Source: an uncultured Pelagibacteraceae bacterium
Lineage (GTDB): Bacteria; Pseudomonadota; Alphaproteobacteria; Pelagibacterales; Pelagibacteraceae
NCBI GenBank assembly: GCA_902580945.1
Contig: CACHML010000001.1
Coordinates: forward strand, 84,697-148,696
Reading direction: 5' to 3'
DNA length: 64,000 nt
Shown here: piece after piece, positions 32,987 to 42,260 of the stretch
How positions within the stretch are numbered: the first letter of the stretch is position 1
Layout of the letters: every line of letters begins with the position of its first letter
The notes under the pieces: generated by a model
The model's database searches: none
Seen by the model: the letters and a program-made list of their open reading frames with translations, nothing else
What the model was told of the DNA's origin: nothing
Translations under genes and position numbers: made by a program

Positions 32987-33550
32987 TTATCTAATAAATT
33001 TTGTAATTGAAGGAATAATTACAACCGCTAGTGCAATTTTAAACAATTCACTCGGTAAAAAAGGATATAAACCACCAGCAAGTGCCTTATCATATCCAAT
33101 AACTGAGCCTAAATAGCCCACCCCAACTATAAAAATAATTGAAGTTGCAATCAGTAGTGAAATTAAACTTTTAAAGTATGAGTCGTTAAAATTTCTTTCA
33201 GCTAAAAAACCGATAATCCCCGCTGCGATTGTCATTCCATAAAGATATCCTGCAGTAGGTCCTGTTAAATAAAGTAATCCTCCTCCTTTAGCAAATACTG
33301 GCAGTCCAATAGCTCCCTCGAATAAGTAAAGTAAAAGTGTAAAGAAAGCTAATTTAGAACCATACGTCATTCCAATTATAAATACTGCAAACGTTTGCAT
33401 AGTCATTGGTACTGGCCAGAATGGCACTTGTACTTTTGATGAAAATGCTAAAATTAATGTACCAATCAACATTAAAGAAATATTTTGAAATAAGGCATTT
33501 ATTCTATAATCTGAAAGTAAGTTTTTTATTAGTGTAGAATTGTTTTTCAT
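32987..33550 (-). CDS. bioY: Biotin transporter S-component BioY
   Basis: This 187-residue membrane protein has the BioY signature PFWPVPMTMQTFAVFIIGM and KGGGLLYLTGPTAGYLYGM, with about six helices. BioY binds biotin and works alone or with an ECF energising module, which is not seen here. It points to biotin scavenging. It stands between two operons with 53- and 72-base flanks. Confidence 0.92.
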   Translation of the reverse strand: MKNNSTLIKNLLSDYRINALFQNISLMLIGTLILAFSSKVQVPFWPVPMTMQTFAVFIIGMTYGSKLAFFTLLLYLFEGAIGLPVFAKGGGLLYLTGPTAGYLYGMTIAAGIIGFLAERNFNDSYFKSLISLLIATSIIFIVGVGYLGSVIGYDKALAGGLYPFLPSELFKIALAVVIIPSITKFIR

Positions 33551-33603
33551 ACATTATTATTTAAGCACAAATAAATAAATTTTAAAATAATAAATTTAAT
33601 CTT

Positions 33604-35628
33604 TTAAAATTGTTCTTTTTGTAATTCTTTAATAGGTATATGACATCTGATAGCGTTACCACTATCTGTTAATTGCCATGGTGGTATTTCTTTCTTACAA
33701 ATATCTCCAACAATTCTGGAGCATCTGCCTTGAAAACTGCATCCTTTTTCAGGAGGTCTTTCTTCAACAATATCCTCAGCAACTAATTTAGGTTTTATAT
33801 CTGGATCTGGTTCTAAGACAGCACCCAACAAAACTTCTGTATAGGGGTGAGATGGAAACTTATAAACATCATTTGAGGGTCCAACTTCACAAAGCCTTCC
33901 TTGATAAAGGACTGCTACTCTATCACTAATTGCTCTCACAACTGCTAAATCATGTGACACAAATATGTATGTAGTTCCAAAGTCTTCTTTCAGTTGTTGT
34001 AACAAGTTTAATACAGCAGCTTGCACAGAAACATCTAAAGCAGATGTAACCTCATCGCATAAAATAATATCTGGCTTTGCAGCAAAAGCTCTTGCAACAG
34101 CTACTCTTTGTTTTTCACCACCAGATAGTTGTCTTGGGTATCTAGATGTATAAAATTCTCCAAGTCTTACTTTTTGAAGTAAATCTATAATATTTTTTTT
34201 TAATTCTTCACCTTTTAATCCAAAATATAGTTTTAATGGTTGTGCAATAATTTCTTCTACCGTGTGGTTTGGATTCAAAGACTCATCTGGATTTTGAAAT
34301 ATTAATTGAATAATTCTTAAATCATTGGGATCTCTTTCTTTCAAATCAGACGATAAATTTCTATTTTCATCAAACCTTATTAAACCATCTTTGGTTCTAA
34401 GTAGTCCGGCAATAGATTTCAGGATTGTTGATTTTCCACTTCCTGACTCTCCTACTAAAGCTATTGTCTCTCCCTTTTTAATATTAATATTAATATCTTT
34501 AACTGTAGGGTTATCATCAGAAATTCTATTGAAAATTTGATCTAAAAGTTTTTGTTTAGCATAACTTATAGATACTTCTGATAAATTTAATATTTCTTTA
34601 TCTTGTGATTTATTCTTAATTTTATTAAAAGTTTGACTAGCTTGACTCTCATTCACAAGTTTTTCATAATTAAAACATCTAACACTGGTATTTAAATTTT
34701 TTAAAAATTCTAATTTAGGAGAATTATTTTTACAATTTTCATCTGAAAAGTTACATCTATCAAAAAAACTACAACCACTTTGAATTGTACCCGGTTGAGG
34801 TTGACTACCAGGCATCGATTCTGGAAGACCAGCTAAAGATAATTTTGGTATAGATTTGAGCAATCCGTGAGTATAAGGATGAATTGGTCTTTTTAGGATA
34901 TCTCTTGATGGACCTTCTAAAACTATTTCTCCTGAATACATAACAATAATTCTGTCACTCACTTGAGCAATGGCTCCTAAGTCATGACTTACATAAACCA
35001 TCGATGTTCCAGTATCTTTTGCAATAAAATTTAGAAGTTCCAAAACATGCGCTTGTGTTGTTACATCCAATCCTGTTGTAGGTTCATCTAAAAGAAGTAA
35101 ATCTGGTGTTCCAGCTAATGCCATAGCAACAGCAACTCTCTGTTGTTGACCTCCTGAGAGTTCATGAGGATATCTTAAAGCAATCGTCTCTGGTGAAGGA
35201 AGTCTAACTTTATTTAACAACTCAGAAATTTTTTTTTCTCTTTCTTTTTCATCTAAATCTGAGTGCAATTGTAAAGCTTCATCAATTTGATAACCTATTT
35301 TTAAGTTTGGTGTCAATGCTTGGCCTGCATTTTGTGGGATCATTGCTATCTTTCTACCTCTGATTTTTTCTAAATCTTTACTTTTCATTCTTAATAGATT
35401 TGACGAGTTAAACTGACATTCTCCTCCAATAGTATAAAGTCCATGCTTAACATATCCCATCATTGCTAATGCTAATGTGCTTTTTCCTGAACCAGATTCC
35501 CCTACTATTCCAACTGTTTCACCCTTTTTGATATTTGTGCTTATATTTTTTAAAATTAAGATTTCTTCGCCTTTTTTACTTCTAAATCCAATAGATAAGT
35601 TTTTTACTTTTTGAATTATATCGGTCAT
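33604..35628 (-). CDS. Fused dipeptide/oligopeptide ABC transporter ATPase (DppD-DppF)
   Basis: This 674-residue protein has two ATPase domains in one chain. Domain 1: Walker A GESGSGKST (about residue 43), LSGGQQQRVA, LLLDEPTTGLD. Domain 2: Walker A GESGSGKST (about 395), LSGGEKQRVA, IILCDEVTSALD. After each domain is the cysteine-bearing oligopeptide-transporter tail (GCSFFDRCNF; GCSFQGRCS). It would power the permeases encoded just upstream. It lies two bases after the DppC-like gene. Confidence 0.9.
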   Translation of the reverse strand: MTDIIQKVKNLSIGFRSKKGEEILILKNISTNIKKGETVGIVGESGSGKSTLALAMMGYVKHGLYTIGGECQFNSSNLLRMKSKDLEKIRGRKIAMIPQNAGQALTPNLKIGYQIDEALQLHSDLDEKEREKKISELLNKVRLPSPETIALRYPHELSGGQQQRVAVAMALAGTPDLLLLDEPTTGLDVTTQAHVLELLNFIAKDTGTSMVYVSHDLGAIAQVSDRIIVMYSGEIVLEGPSRDILKRPIHPYTHGLLKSIPKLSLAGLPESMPGSQPQPGTIQSGCSFFDRCNFSDENCKNNSPKLEFLKNLNTSVRCFNYEKLVNESQASQTFNKIKNKSQDKEILNLSEVSISYAKQKLLDQIFNRISDDNPTVKDININIKKGETIALVGESGSGKSTILKSIAGLLRTKDGLIRFDENRNLSSDLKERDPNDLRIIQLIFQNPDESLNPNHTVEEIIAQPLKLYFGLKGEELKKNIIDLLQKVRLGEFYTSRYPRQLSGGEKQRVAVARAFAAKPDIILCDEVTSALDVSVQAAVLNLLQQLKEDFGTTYIFVSHDLAVVRAISDRVAVLYQGRLCEVGPSNDVYKFPSHPYTEVLLGAVLEPDPDIKPKLVAEDIVEERPPEKGCSFQGRCSRIVGDICKKEIPPWQLTDSGNAIRCHIPIKELQKEQF

Positions 35629-35630
35629 TA

Positions 35631-36524
35631 TTAAACAGGAGCTTTAGTTGATCTATCAATGCCTAAAGCTTTAGCAAAAGCGTCTGCTGTTAAATTAATA
35701 CCTATAATTAAACTACTTAATCCAACAATTGGTGCTATTACTGCCCAATAAGCGAAAGACATAAGCCCTCTTGCATTTGATATCATTAATCCCCAGTCTG
35801 GAGTTGGAGGGCTAACACCAAAACCTAAAAAAGATAAAGAACTAAAACCAAGCAACATCCATGACCATCGCATTGCACCTTCAACTAATATTGCATCTCT
35901 TACATTAGGAATTATTTCATTCCAAATAATTGAAAAATTACTATGTCCCCTCGCTCTTGCAGAGACTATAAAATCTTTTGCAATAACATCATGTGTTGCT
36001 GCTCTTGCAACTCTCACGATTCCTTTACCATAAAAAAAACCTAAAGCAGGTATCAATACTTCAGTAGATGTACCTAACAAAGATACAATCAATAACATTG
36101 CTAATATCCACGGAATAGATAAGAATGCATCTACAATTCTCATAACTACATCGTCAATTTTTCCTCCAACCAATCCACAAAATATTCCTAAAAGACCACC
36201 CCACAGTAATGCTATTAAAGATCCAAAGAAAGTTATTGTAAGAGCCGTTCTTCCTCCCAAAATTGTTCTAGTAAAAACATCTCTTCCAAGATCGTCTGTT
36301 CCAAACCAATACTCGGCAGAGGGAGCCTGGAGCATTAATGTTGGATCTATAGCTTTAAAATCATGAGGAGCAATATAAGGGCTTATAAATGCAAGAATTA
36401 TATGAAAAACTAAAATACTAAGTCCAATAAGTCCAGATGGTCTAGAAGCCATTGTAATGATAATTTCTGATAATTTTGCAAAAGCGCTTTTCTTCTCCTC
36501 TTTATATATATTATCTAATTTCAT
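35631..36524 (-). CDS. Peptide-type ABC transporter permease (DppC-like)
   Basis: This 297-residue inner-membrane protein has the DppC layout: N-terminal helix, periplasmic segment with APHDFKAIDPT and FGTDDLGRDVFTR, then five helices and the EAA loop VSARARGHSNFSIIWNEIIPN. It lies one base after the DppB-like gene. Confidence 0.9.
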   Translation of the reverse strand: MKLDNIYKEEKKSAFAKLSEIIITMASRPSGLIGLSILVFHIILAFISPYIAPHDFKAIDPTLMLQAPSAEYWFGTDDLGRDVFTRTILGGRTALTITFFGSLIALLWGGLLGIFCGLVGGKIDDVVMRIVDAFLSIPWILAMLLIVSLLGTSTEVLIPALGFFYGKGIVRVARAATHDVIAKDFIVSARARGHSNFSIIWNEIIPNVRDAILVEGAMRWSWMLLGFSSLSFLGFGVSPPTPDWGLMISNARGLMSFAYWAVIAPIVGLSSLIIGINLTADAFAKALGIDRSTKAPV

Positions 36525-36525
36525 A

Positions 36526-37482
36526 TTATTTTCTTATCTGTAATGTTTTTAATCTAGGATTGAGCATTAGTGTCAATAGATCTGCTAATAAATTTATACT
36601 TACATAGATAGATGCAAGAATTATAGCTAGTGCTTGAACTGTAGGTAAGTCTCTATTTGATATAGACTCAATAACTAATCTTCCAAGACCAGGATAATTA
36701 AACACAACTTCTGTTACTACAACTCCACCCAAAAGCCATGCAATAGTTAATGCCACCACATTAATAGCAGGTAATAAAGCGTTTGGTAAAACATGTTTGA
36801 AAACCATTTTCCAATATGGAACTCCTTTAAGAATTGCCATTTGAACATATTCACTTGCCATTACTTGTATTACACTTGACCTTACCATCCGAGCCATGTG
36901 AGCTGTCATGATCATCGCTATAGCAACAACCGGTAAAATTATATTTGGCAGCAATTCTAGGAAAGATACATCAGTCGGAACTATAACAATACCAGGTAAC
37001 CACTCTAACCATATGGCAATTATCAAAATTAATAAAGTAGCACTAATAAATTCTGGAATGGTCATAGCAAATATTGTTACTGTTGATATTGCAACATCCG
37101 GCAACTTGTCTCTCCAAAGAGCAGTAATAATTCCTAAAATTAAAGCTATTGGAATTCCTATAAAAATCGCAGCTGATGCTAGCACTAGTGAATTTTTAAT
37201 TCTAGGTCCTAAAACATCTTTGATTGGCATCTCTCCACTTAAAGAATAACCAAAGTCTCCTTGAATAGCATTTAATGCCCACGATACATATCTCTCATAT
37301 GCTGGAACATTTAAACCAAGTCTTCTGTAGCAAGCTTCTAATTGCTCCCCAAAAGCCTGTCTTTCTAAATAGGTTGTACAAGCATCCCCTGGTAAAACTT
37401 CTGTGCCAACAAATGTAATTATAGATACAATGAACAAGGTAATAAAACCTAATAAAATTCTTTTTATAATTAAAAAAATCAT
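36526..37482 (-). CDS. Peptide-type ABC transporter permease (DppB-like)
   Basis: This 318-residue inner-membrane protein has the DppB layout: N-terminal helix, large periplasmic loop, and the EAA loop MAILKGVPYWKMVFKHVLPN. The closing pattern (VFNYPGLGRLVIESI, RDLPTVQ) is typical. It follows the binding-protein gene after 82 bases that contain a strong hairpin, so its mRNA level is probably lower than that of the binding protein. Confidence 0.9.
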   Translation of the reverse strand: MIFLIIKRILLGFITLFIVSIITFVGTEVLPGDACTTYLERQAFGEQLEACYRRLGLNVPAYERYVSWALNAIQGDFGYSLSGEMPIKDVLGPRIKNSLVLASAAIFIGIPIALILGIITALWRDKLPDVAISTVTIFAMTIPEFISATLLILIIAIWLEWLPGIVIVPTDVSFLELLPNIILPVVAIAMIMTAHMARMVRSSVIQVMASEYVQMAILKGVPYWKMVFKHVLPNALLPAINVVALTIAWLLGGVVVTEVVFNYPGLGRLVIESISNRDLPTVQALAIILASIYVSINLLADLLTLMLNPRLKTLQIRK

Positions 37483-37524
37483 AAGAATTTTAAATTTTAA
37501 ATTATTTATTTAGAAATGAAAGAG

Positions 37525-37556
37525 GTTTTACAGGCCTACTTAAAGGCCTGTAAAAC
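37525..37556 (-). terminator. 13-bp intercistronic hairpin between binding protein and permease
   Basis: GTTTTACAGGCCT (37525-37537) pairs perfectly with AGGCCTGTAAAAC (37544-37556) around a six-base loop. On the minus strand it follows the binding-protein stop by nine bases; a pyrimidine-rich but not pure T stretch follows. It looks like a partial terminator or 3'-end stabiliser that lets the binding protein exceed the permeases. Confidence 0.65.
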
Positions 37557-37564
37557 AAAAATTA

Positions 37565-39052
37565 TTACTGAACACTTACTGTGTGCCATCTAATAGAAAA
37601 ATACTCAACTTCGTCAAGATTTTTCACTCTAGAAGATGTAACAACAAGTCGAGACACATGGTAAGGAATCATTGTTCCAGACTCTTCCCATAATGTTTTC
37701 TGAGCATTGATGTATGCTGCTTTTCTTTTGCTAAAATTTAACTCACCTCTTGCGTCAGCTAAATTCTTATCAAAAGAAGCACTTTTATAGAATGACTCAT
37801 TCCATTTTGCTTCGCTATGATAAGCCTCATGCAAAATACTATCTGCTGGTCTCTCATTCCAACGCGTCATTGCTACAGCCTTTTTCATCCAAGTTTCATT
37901 CCAATAACTTTTTGAAGGTGTCATTTGAATATCTGCTCTGATATTAGCTTTAGCAAATTGTTGTTGTAAAACTTCGGCTATAGTTGGCCAAGTTGGTTCT
38001 TTTGTAGATACATGAATTGTGAAATCAATACCATCTGGGTAACCTGCCTCTGCAAGCAATTTTTTTGCTGTAGCTGGTTGTGGTGGACAATTCTTTTTCA
38101 TTCTATATTGATCTGATGGCGCAACAGGAGTATCGCAAGATACAGTTGCTGCTCCAGCCATAACAAGATCAACAAGTTCTTGTCTATCCACAGCTATTCT
38201 TACAGCTTTTCTTACTCTGGGGTCATCAAATGGAGCTACGTCAGTTCTCATTACCATACCTCTCCAGTTTCCTGTAGGTATAACTGAAACGTTAAATTTT
38301 GAATTACCATCAAATATTTTTTTCTGATTGAATGGAACATATCTATTCATATCTATTTGACCTGTCAGCAAGGCTTGAATTCTAGCTTGACCATCTGGGA
38401 TAGCTATTACATGTACCTCAGCGAGTTTCGGTGCCCCTTCCCAATAATCTGGGTTAGCTTTAAGAATTGTAGTTCCTTCAGCATCAAACTTATCAACCAT
38501 AAATGGTCCTGTTCCAATACCTGTTTTCCCAATAGTATCGCCTGATCCATTTGGTATCATTCTTAATCTATAATCAGTTAATAAAAGTGGAAAATCTGCA
38601 AATGATGTGTTCAACTTTATTTTTACTGTATGTGAGTCAACAACTTCAATGTCTGTTACTGCACTCATACTCTTCTTAGCAGGCGAACCAATTTCAGGAT
38701 CTTTAACTCTCATCAAAGAGTATTTTACATCCTCTGCATCAAAATCAGATCCATCATGGAATTTAACACCTTTTCTTAAATTAAAAGTCCATTCTGTTGC
38801 ATCTGCGTTACCTGACCAGTCAGTAGCTAACTCAGGAGAAGTAACTCCTTTAAGATCTTTTCTAACAAGACGGTTTTGAGTCATTATTACTACTTGAAAT
38901 AGTCTTCCTTTAGTAATCGCATCTAAATTTGTATCTTTTCCAAAACCAAGATCATGAGATAACTTAAAAACCCCACTTGATGCGTTGGCAAATGAAAATG
39001 TTACAAATAGTGATACCAATGAAATTGATATCAATTTTAAAATGTTTTTCAT
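37565..39052 (-). CDS. Family 5 extracellular solute-binding protein (DppA/OppA-like)
   Basis: This 495-residue periplasmic protein has a signal peptide (about residues 1-24, ending FANA). Family features include the opening GRLFQVVIMTQNRLVRKD, the WTFNLRKGVKFHDG segment and the closing YHVSRLVVTSSRVKNLD. It captures peptides or other ligands for the downstream permease and fused ATPase. The family is broad (peptides, nickel, opines, glutathione), so the ligand is not assigned. Confidence 0.9.
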   Translation of the reverse strand: MKNILKLISISLVSLFVTFSFANASSGVFKLSHDLGFGKDTNLDAITKGRLFQVVIMTQNRLVRKDLKGVTSPELATDWSGNADATEWTFNLRKGVKFHDGSDFDAEDVKYSLMRVKDPEIGSPAKKSMSAVTDIEVVDSHTVKIKLNTSFADFPLLLTDYRLRMIPNGSGDTIGKTGIGTGPFMVDKFDAEGTTILKANPDYWEGAPKLAEVHVIAIPDGQARIQALLTGQIDMNRYVPFNQKKIFDGNSKFNVSVIPTGNWRGMVMRTDVAPFDDPRVRKAVRIAVDRQELVDLVMAGAATVSCDTPVAPSDQYRMKKNCPPQPATAKKLLAEAGYPDGIDFTIHVSTKEPTWPTIAEVLQQQFAKANIRADIQMTPSKSYWNETWMKKAVAMTRWNERPADSILHEAYHSEAKWNESFYKSASFDKNLADARGELNFSKRKAAYINAQKTLWEESGTMIPYHVSRLVVTSSRVKNLDEVEYFSIRWHTVSVQ

Positions 39053-39083
39053 AATTTCCTCTCTTTAAAAAAACAAAAGGTAA

Positions 39084-39112
39084 CAATTAGATACTTATAT
39101 AGCAACAGTCAA
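39084..39112 (-). promoter_or_regulatory. Probable promoter of the family 5 binding protein
   Basis: Minus strand: -35 TTGACT (39107-39112), 17-base spacer, -10 TAATTG (39084-39089). The -35 hexamer and spacing are the same as at the ProX-like and PotD-like genes; the -10 is weaker. It lies about 30 bases before the start codon at 39052. Confidence 0.4.
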
Positions 39113-39168
39113 AATGGACATTTTTTATTTATTTTATTGGTGTATTCTGATTATCTACAAAAATAATA

Positions 39169-40386
39169 ATGAATGATTTAATCAATAAATATAGGTTTAC
39201 TGTAAAGCCTGTTTGCCTTGAAAATTCTAATTCATTAGAGCTTGCAAGATCAATTCAAGTTCATCCCTTAACTTATCAAGAATTGCCATATGATCCAGAG
39301 TATTCAAATTATGCAGGAAGATTAACTCTTGAAAAATTATCTAATGTCAGTCCTGAAGAAATGTATTGGAAAGCAAGGAGAGAAATTATTCTTAGGCATA
39401 CTGGAGAGCATCCATTTGAAATATCAGGACCAGATGCCCTTAAATTTTTACAAAAAATATTTCCAAGAGATATTTCAAAAATCGCTGTTGGAAGATGTTC
39501 ATATCAGTTTGCCTGTTATCATGATGGTGGGATGATTACTGATGGTATACTTTTAAGAATTGATAAAGATAAATATTGGTTTGCACAAGCGGATGGTGAC
39601 CTATTTTCTTGGTATAAAGCACATTCTAAAAATTTAAATGTAGAGATTGGTGATCCAAATGTTTGGGTAAGCCAGGTTCAAGGTCCATTGTCCATGAAAC
39701 TACTTGAAAATTTAAGTAATGGTTTTTCAGAGAATGATTGGAAATATTTTGATTGGAAAGAGTTACAAATTTTAGATCAAAGAGTAATAGTAAGTAGAAG
39801 TGGTTTTACTAATGAACTTGGTTGGGAAATTTATTTTAGACCTGAAAATGAAACAGAGAAAATTGGAGATTATATTCTCGAGCAAGGAAAAAAATTAGGT
39901 ATGATATTGGTAGCTACACCAGGATTTAGATGTCGAAGAATTGAAGCTGGACTTTTATCTGCTGGACAAGATTTTTCAAAAAATACCAATCCTTTTTCAG
40001 TTGGACTTGGAAGATTTATAAATTTTGATAAAGAGAATTTTATTGGAAAAGAGGCACTTATGTCATCAGATAAAAAATGTAAGACTTGGGGAATTCGGAT
40101 TGTGTCTGGAACAGCAATTAAAGGAGAGAGTATTAAATTAAATGAAAAAGAAATTGGTAAAATAACTTCTAGCACATGGTCACCATATCAAGTATGTGGT
40201 GTAGGTATAGTACACCTTAACAATAATGAAAATGGACCAGGTGATGTAGTTGAAGTCAAATGTACAGATGGGAAATTACATAAAGGTCAAATCTGCAAAT
40301 TGCCAATGTATGATGAACAGGGAGAAATAGTTAGAGGTATAGACAGAAATATCCCAAATGAGCCAAAACCTTGGGTTGGTGTTTAA
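39169..40386 (+). CDS. GcvT-family tetrahydrofolate-dependent demethylase/aminomethyltransferase
   Basis: This 405-residue protein has the GcvT barrel: HPFEISGPDALKFLQKIFPR, CYHDGGMITDGILLRI, VQGPLSMKLLENL, VSRSGFTNELGWEIYF and RRIEAGLLSAGQDFS. It differs from true glycine-cleavage T protein by a 75-residue N-terminal segment with YPVxPEYSNY-like content (ELPYDPEYSNYAGR) and by the lack of other glycine-cleavage genes nearby. It probably moves a methyl group from an unknown O-, N- or S-methyl compound to tetrahydrofolate. It leads a plus-strand locus that also has a DmdA-like gene. No ribosome site precedes the ATG. Confidence 0.72.
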   Translation: MNDLINKYRFTVKPVCLENSNSLELARSIQVHPLTYQELPYDPEYSNYAGRLTLEKLSNVSPEEMYWKARREIILRHTGEHPFEISGPDALKFLQKIFPRDISKIAVGRCSYQFACYHDGGMITDGILLRIDKDKYWFAQADGDLFSWYKAHSKNLNVEIGDPNVWVSQVQGPLSMKLLENLSNGFSENDWKYFDWKELQILDQRVIVSRSGFTNELGWEIYFRPENETEKIGDYILEQGKKLGMILVATPGFRCRRIEAGLLSAGQDFSKNTNPFSVGLGRFINFDKENFIGKEALMSSDKKCKTWGIRIVSGTAIKGESIKLNEKEIGKITSSTWSPYQVCGVGIVHLNNNENGPGDVVEVKCTDGKLHKGQICKLPMYDEQGEIVRGIDRNIPNEPKPWVGV

Positions 40387-40411
40387 GCTTAAATTATTAA
40401 AAATATAATTA

Positions 40412-41104
40412 GTGAACATAAAAAAAAAAATAATTACTATTGGGGGTGGAGGGTTTACTCATAATCAAGATGATGATCAGGAACAATTCATTTTAGAATG
40501 TATTAACAAAAAAAATTGCTCATTAGGATTTTTGCCAACAGCTAGTAACGATGACTCAAGCAAAACTAAGCTCTTTTATAAAAGATTTGAAATTTCAGGT
40601 TTAAATGTTTCTCACTTTAATCTTATCTCTAGCGTAAAAGGTTTTGAAAATTGGCTTTCAAATCTTGATGTAGTTTATGTTGGTGGTGGAAATACAAAAT
40701 TCATGCTCAAATTTTGGAAAGAAAATAATTTAACTGGGCTTTTTAAAGAAGTCTACAATTCAGGGACAATTCTATCAGGTATAAGTGCTGGTGCCGCGTG
40801 TTGGTTTGATTGCTTTCTAACGGACTCAGATGGACCTGGATTTAAATCTATGAATGGCATTGGATTGTTATCTGGAAGTTTTACACCACATTATTCAGAC
40901 TCAAAAAGAGCGGAAAAATATAGAGAAAATATTAAAAACAAAACTTTGCCTGATGGTATTGCTGTTGATGATGGTGTTGCAGTACTTTTTATTGACGGAA
41001 AACCAACAGAGGTTTATTCTTCTAGAAAAGGTCATAATGCTTATTTTGTTAATCAAAATAAACAATTTAACTTAAAAGAATACATTAAAATGAACAATGA
41101 GTGA
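40412..41104 (+). CDS. Peptidase E-like (family S51) protein
   Basis: This 230-residue protein has the glutaminase-like fold of peptidase E: IITIGGGGFTHNQ, VVYVGGGNTKFML and the nucleophile elbow SGISAGAACWF, where Ser is the catalytic residue. The ASP-TYPE family cuts Asp-X dipeptides; relatives act on cyanophycin products. It starts at GTG (40412) and overlaps the next gene by eight bases. Its role in a methyl-compound locus is unclear. Confidence 0.75.
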   Translation: MNIKKKIITIGGGGFTHNQDDDQEQFILECINKKNCSLGFLPTASNDDSSKTKLFYKRFEISGLNVSHFNLISSVKGFENWLSNLDVVYVGGGNTKFMLKFWKENNLTGLFKEVYNSGTILSGISAGAACWFDCFLTDSDGPGFKSMNGIGLLSGSFTPHYSDSKRAEKYRENIKNKTLPDGIAVDDGVAVLFIDGKPTEVYSSRKGHNAYFVNQNKQFNLKEYIKMNNE

Positions 41105-42260
41105 TAATATTTTACCAAGTCAAAAAATCTTTAGCATAAAAGATGCGAGAGAACTATCACGTAAACGTCTTCCCAAACTAGTTTTTGATTTTATTGATGG
41201 TGCATCTGGAGATGAGAAACTTGCCGAAATCAACAGTATAGCTCTAGACCAAATTAGATTAGAGCCCAAAGTTTTAAGAAATGTTGAAAAAAGATCTCTT
41301 AAAAAAAAGGTATTAGGATATGAATTTAATTTTCCATTTGGTTTTGCTCCAATGGGAATGACTAATTTATCTTGGCCAGGAGCAGACTCTATGTTAGCCG
41401 CTGAAAGTGCAAGAAATAATATTCCAACCTGTGTTTCTATGGCTTCTACTACAACATTAGAAAAGATGTATGAACTCTCAGAAGGTCATTCTTGGATGCA
41501 GTTATATATTTTCCAAGATGAAAATTTTGTGATGGAGCTTTTGGAAAGAGCAAAAAATACTGGTTATGAGGTAGCAATTTTAACTGTAGATGTACCAGTT
41601 TTATCTAGAAGAACTAGAGATGATAAAAATGGTTTCTCTTATCCATTTAAGATAGGTCCAAAACAATTTTTTGATTTTGCAACTCATCCGACTTGGTCTA
41701 TATCAACTTTGATGAGTGGAATTCCTAAGCCTATGAATTATGTAACGTCAAAAAGTGGAGATGGAATTTTTAAAAGAAAAGAAAGTAGAGGTTCTACTGA
41801 TTGGAATACCCTTAAAAGAGTAAGGGATAAATGGAAAGGCAAACTTATTGTTAAAGGAGTAATGTCTCCTGATGATGCAATAAAAATAAAAGATGCTGGT
41901 GCAGATGCTATTCAGGTTTCAAACCATGGTGGTAGACAATTAGACAGTGCTACAGCAGCGATTAATATGCTTCCGCTAATCAGAAAATCGGTTGGAAGTA
42001 ATTTTCCTCTAATCTTTGATAGTGGGATAAGAAGTGGAAGTGATATAGTGAGAGCGCTAGCATTTGGTGCAGATTATGCAATGATTGGAAGACCCGTAAT
42101 GTATGCTATGGGAGCAGATGGTAAAAAAGGATTAAGAAGAATAGTTGAGATTATAAAAGAAGAAGTTAGTACCACTCTAGGGTTGGTTGGATTAAATGAT
42201 ATTAATGATGTAACATCTGAGATAGTAATAGACAATACTATTAATAAGGTAAATTACTAA
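41097..42260 (+). CDS. FMN-dependent 2-hydroxyacid dehydrogenase/oxidase (LldD-like)
   Basis: This 387-residue FMN barrel has DFIDGASGDE at the start, PTCVSMASTTTLEKM, WMQLYIFQDE, ILTVDVPVLSRRTRD and the active-site IQVSNHGGRQLDS containing the catalytic His and substrate Arg. It oxidises lactate, glycolate or another 2-hydroxyacid to the 2-oxoacid. It overlaps the peptidase gene and abuts the ThDP enzyme gene, so the pair could oxidise a hydroxyacid and then cleave or decarboxylate the product. Confidence 0.85.
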   Translation: MSDNILPSQKIFSIKDARELSRKRLPKLVFDFIDGASGDEKLAEINSIALDQIRLEPKVLRNVEKRSLKKKVLGYEFNFPFGFAPMGMTNLSWPGADSMLAAESARNNIPTCVSMASTTTLEKMYELSEGHSWMQLYIFQDENFVMELLERAKNTGYEVAILTVDVPVLSRRTRDDKNGFSYPFKIGPKQFFDFATHPTWSISTLMSGIPKPMNYVTSKSGDGIFKRKESRGSTDWNTLKRVRDKWKGKLIVKGVMSPDDAIKIKDAGADAIQVSNHGGRQLDSATAAINMLPLIRKSVGSNFPLIFDSGIRSGSDIVRALAFGADYAMIGRPVMYAMGADGKKGLRRIVEIIKEEVSTTLGLVGLNDINDVTSEIVIDNTINKVNY

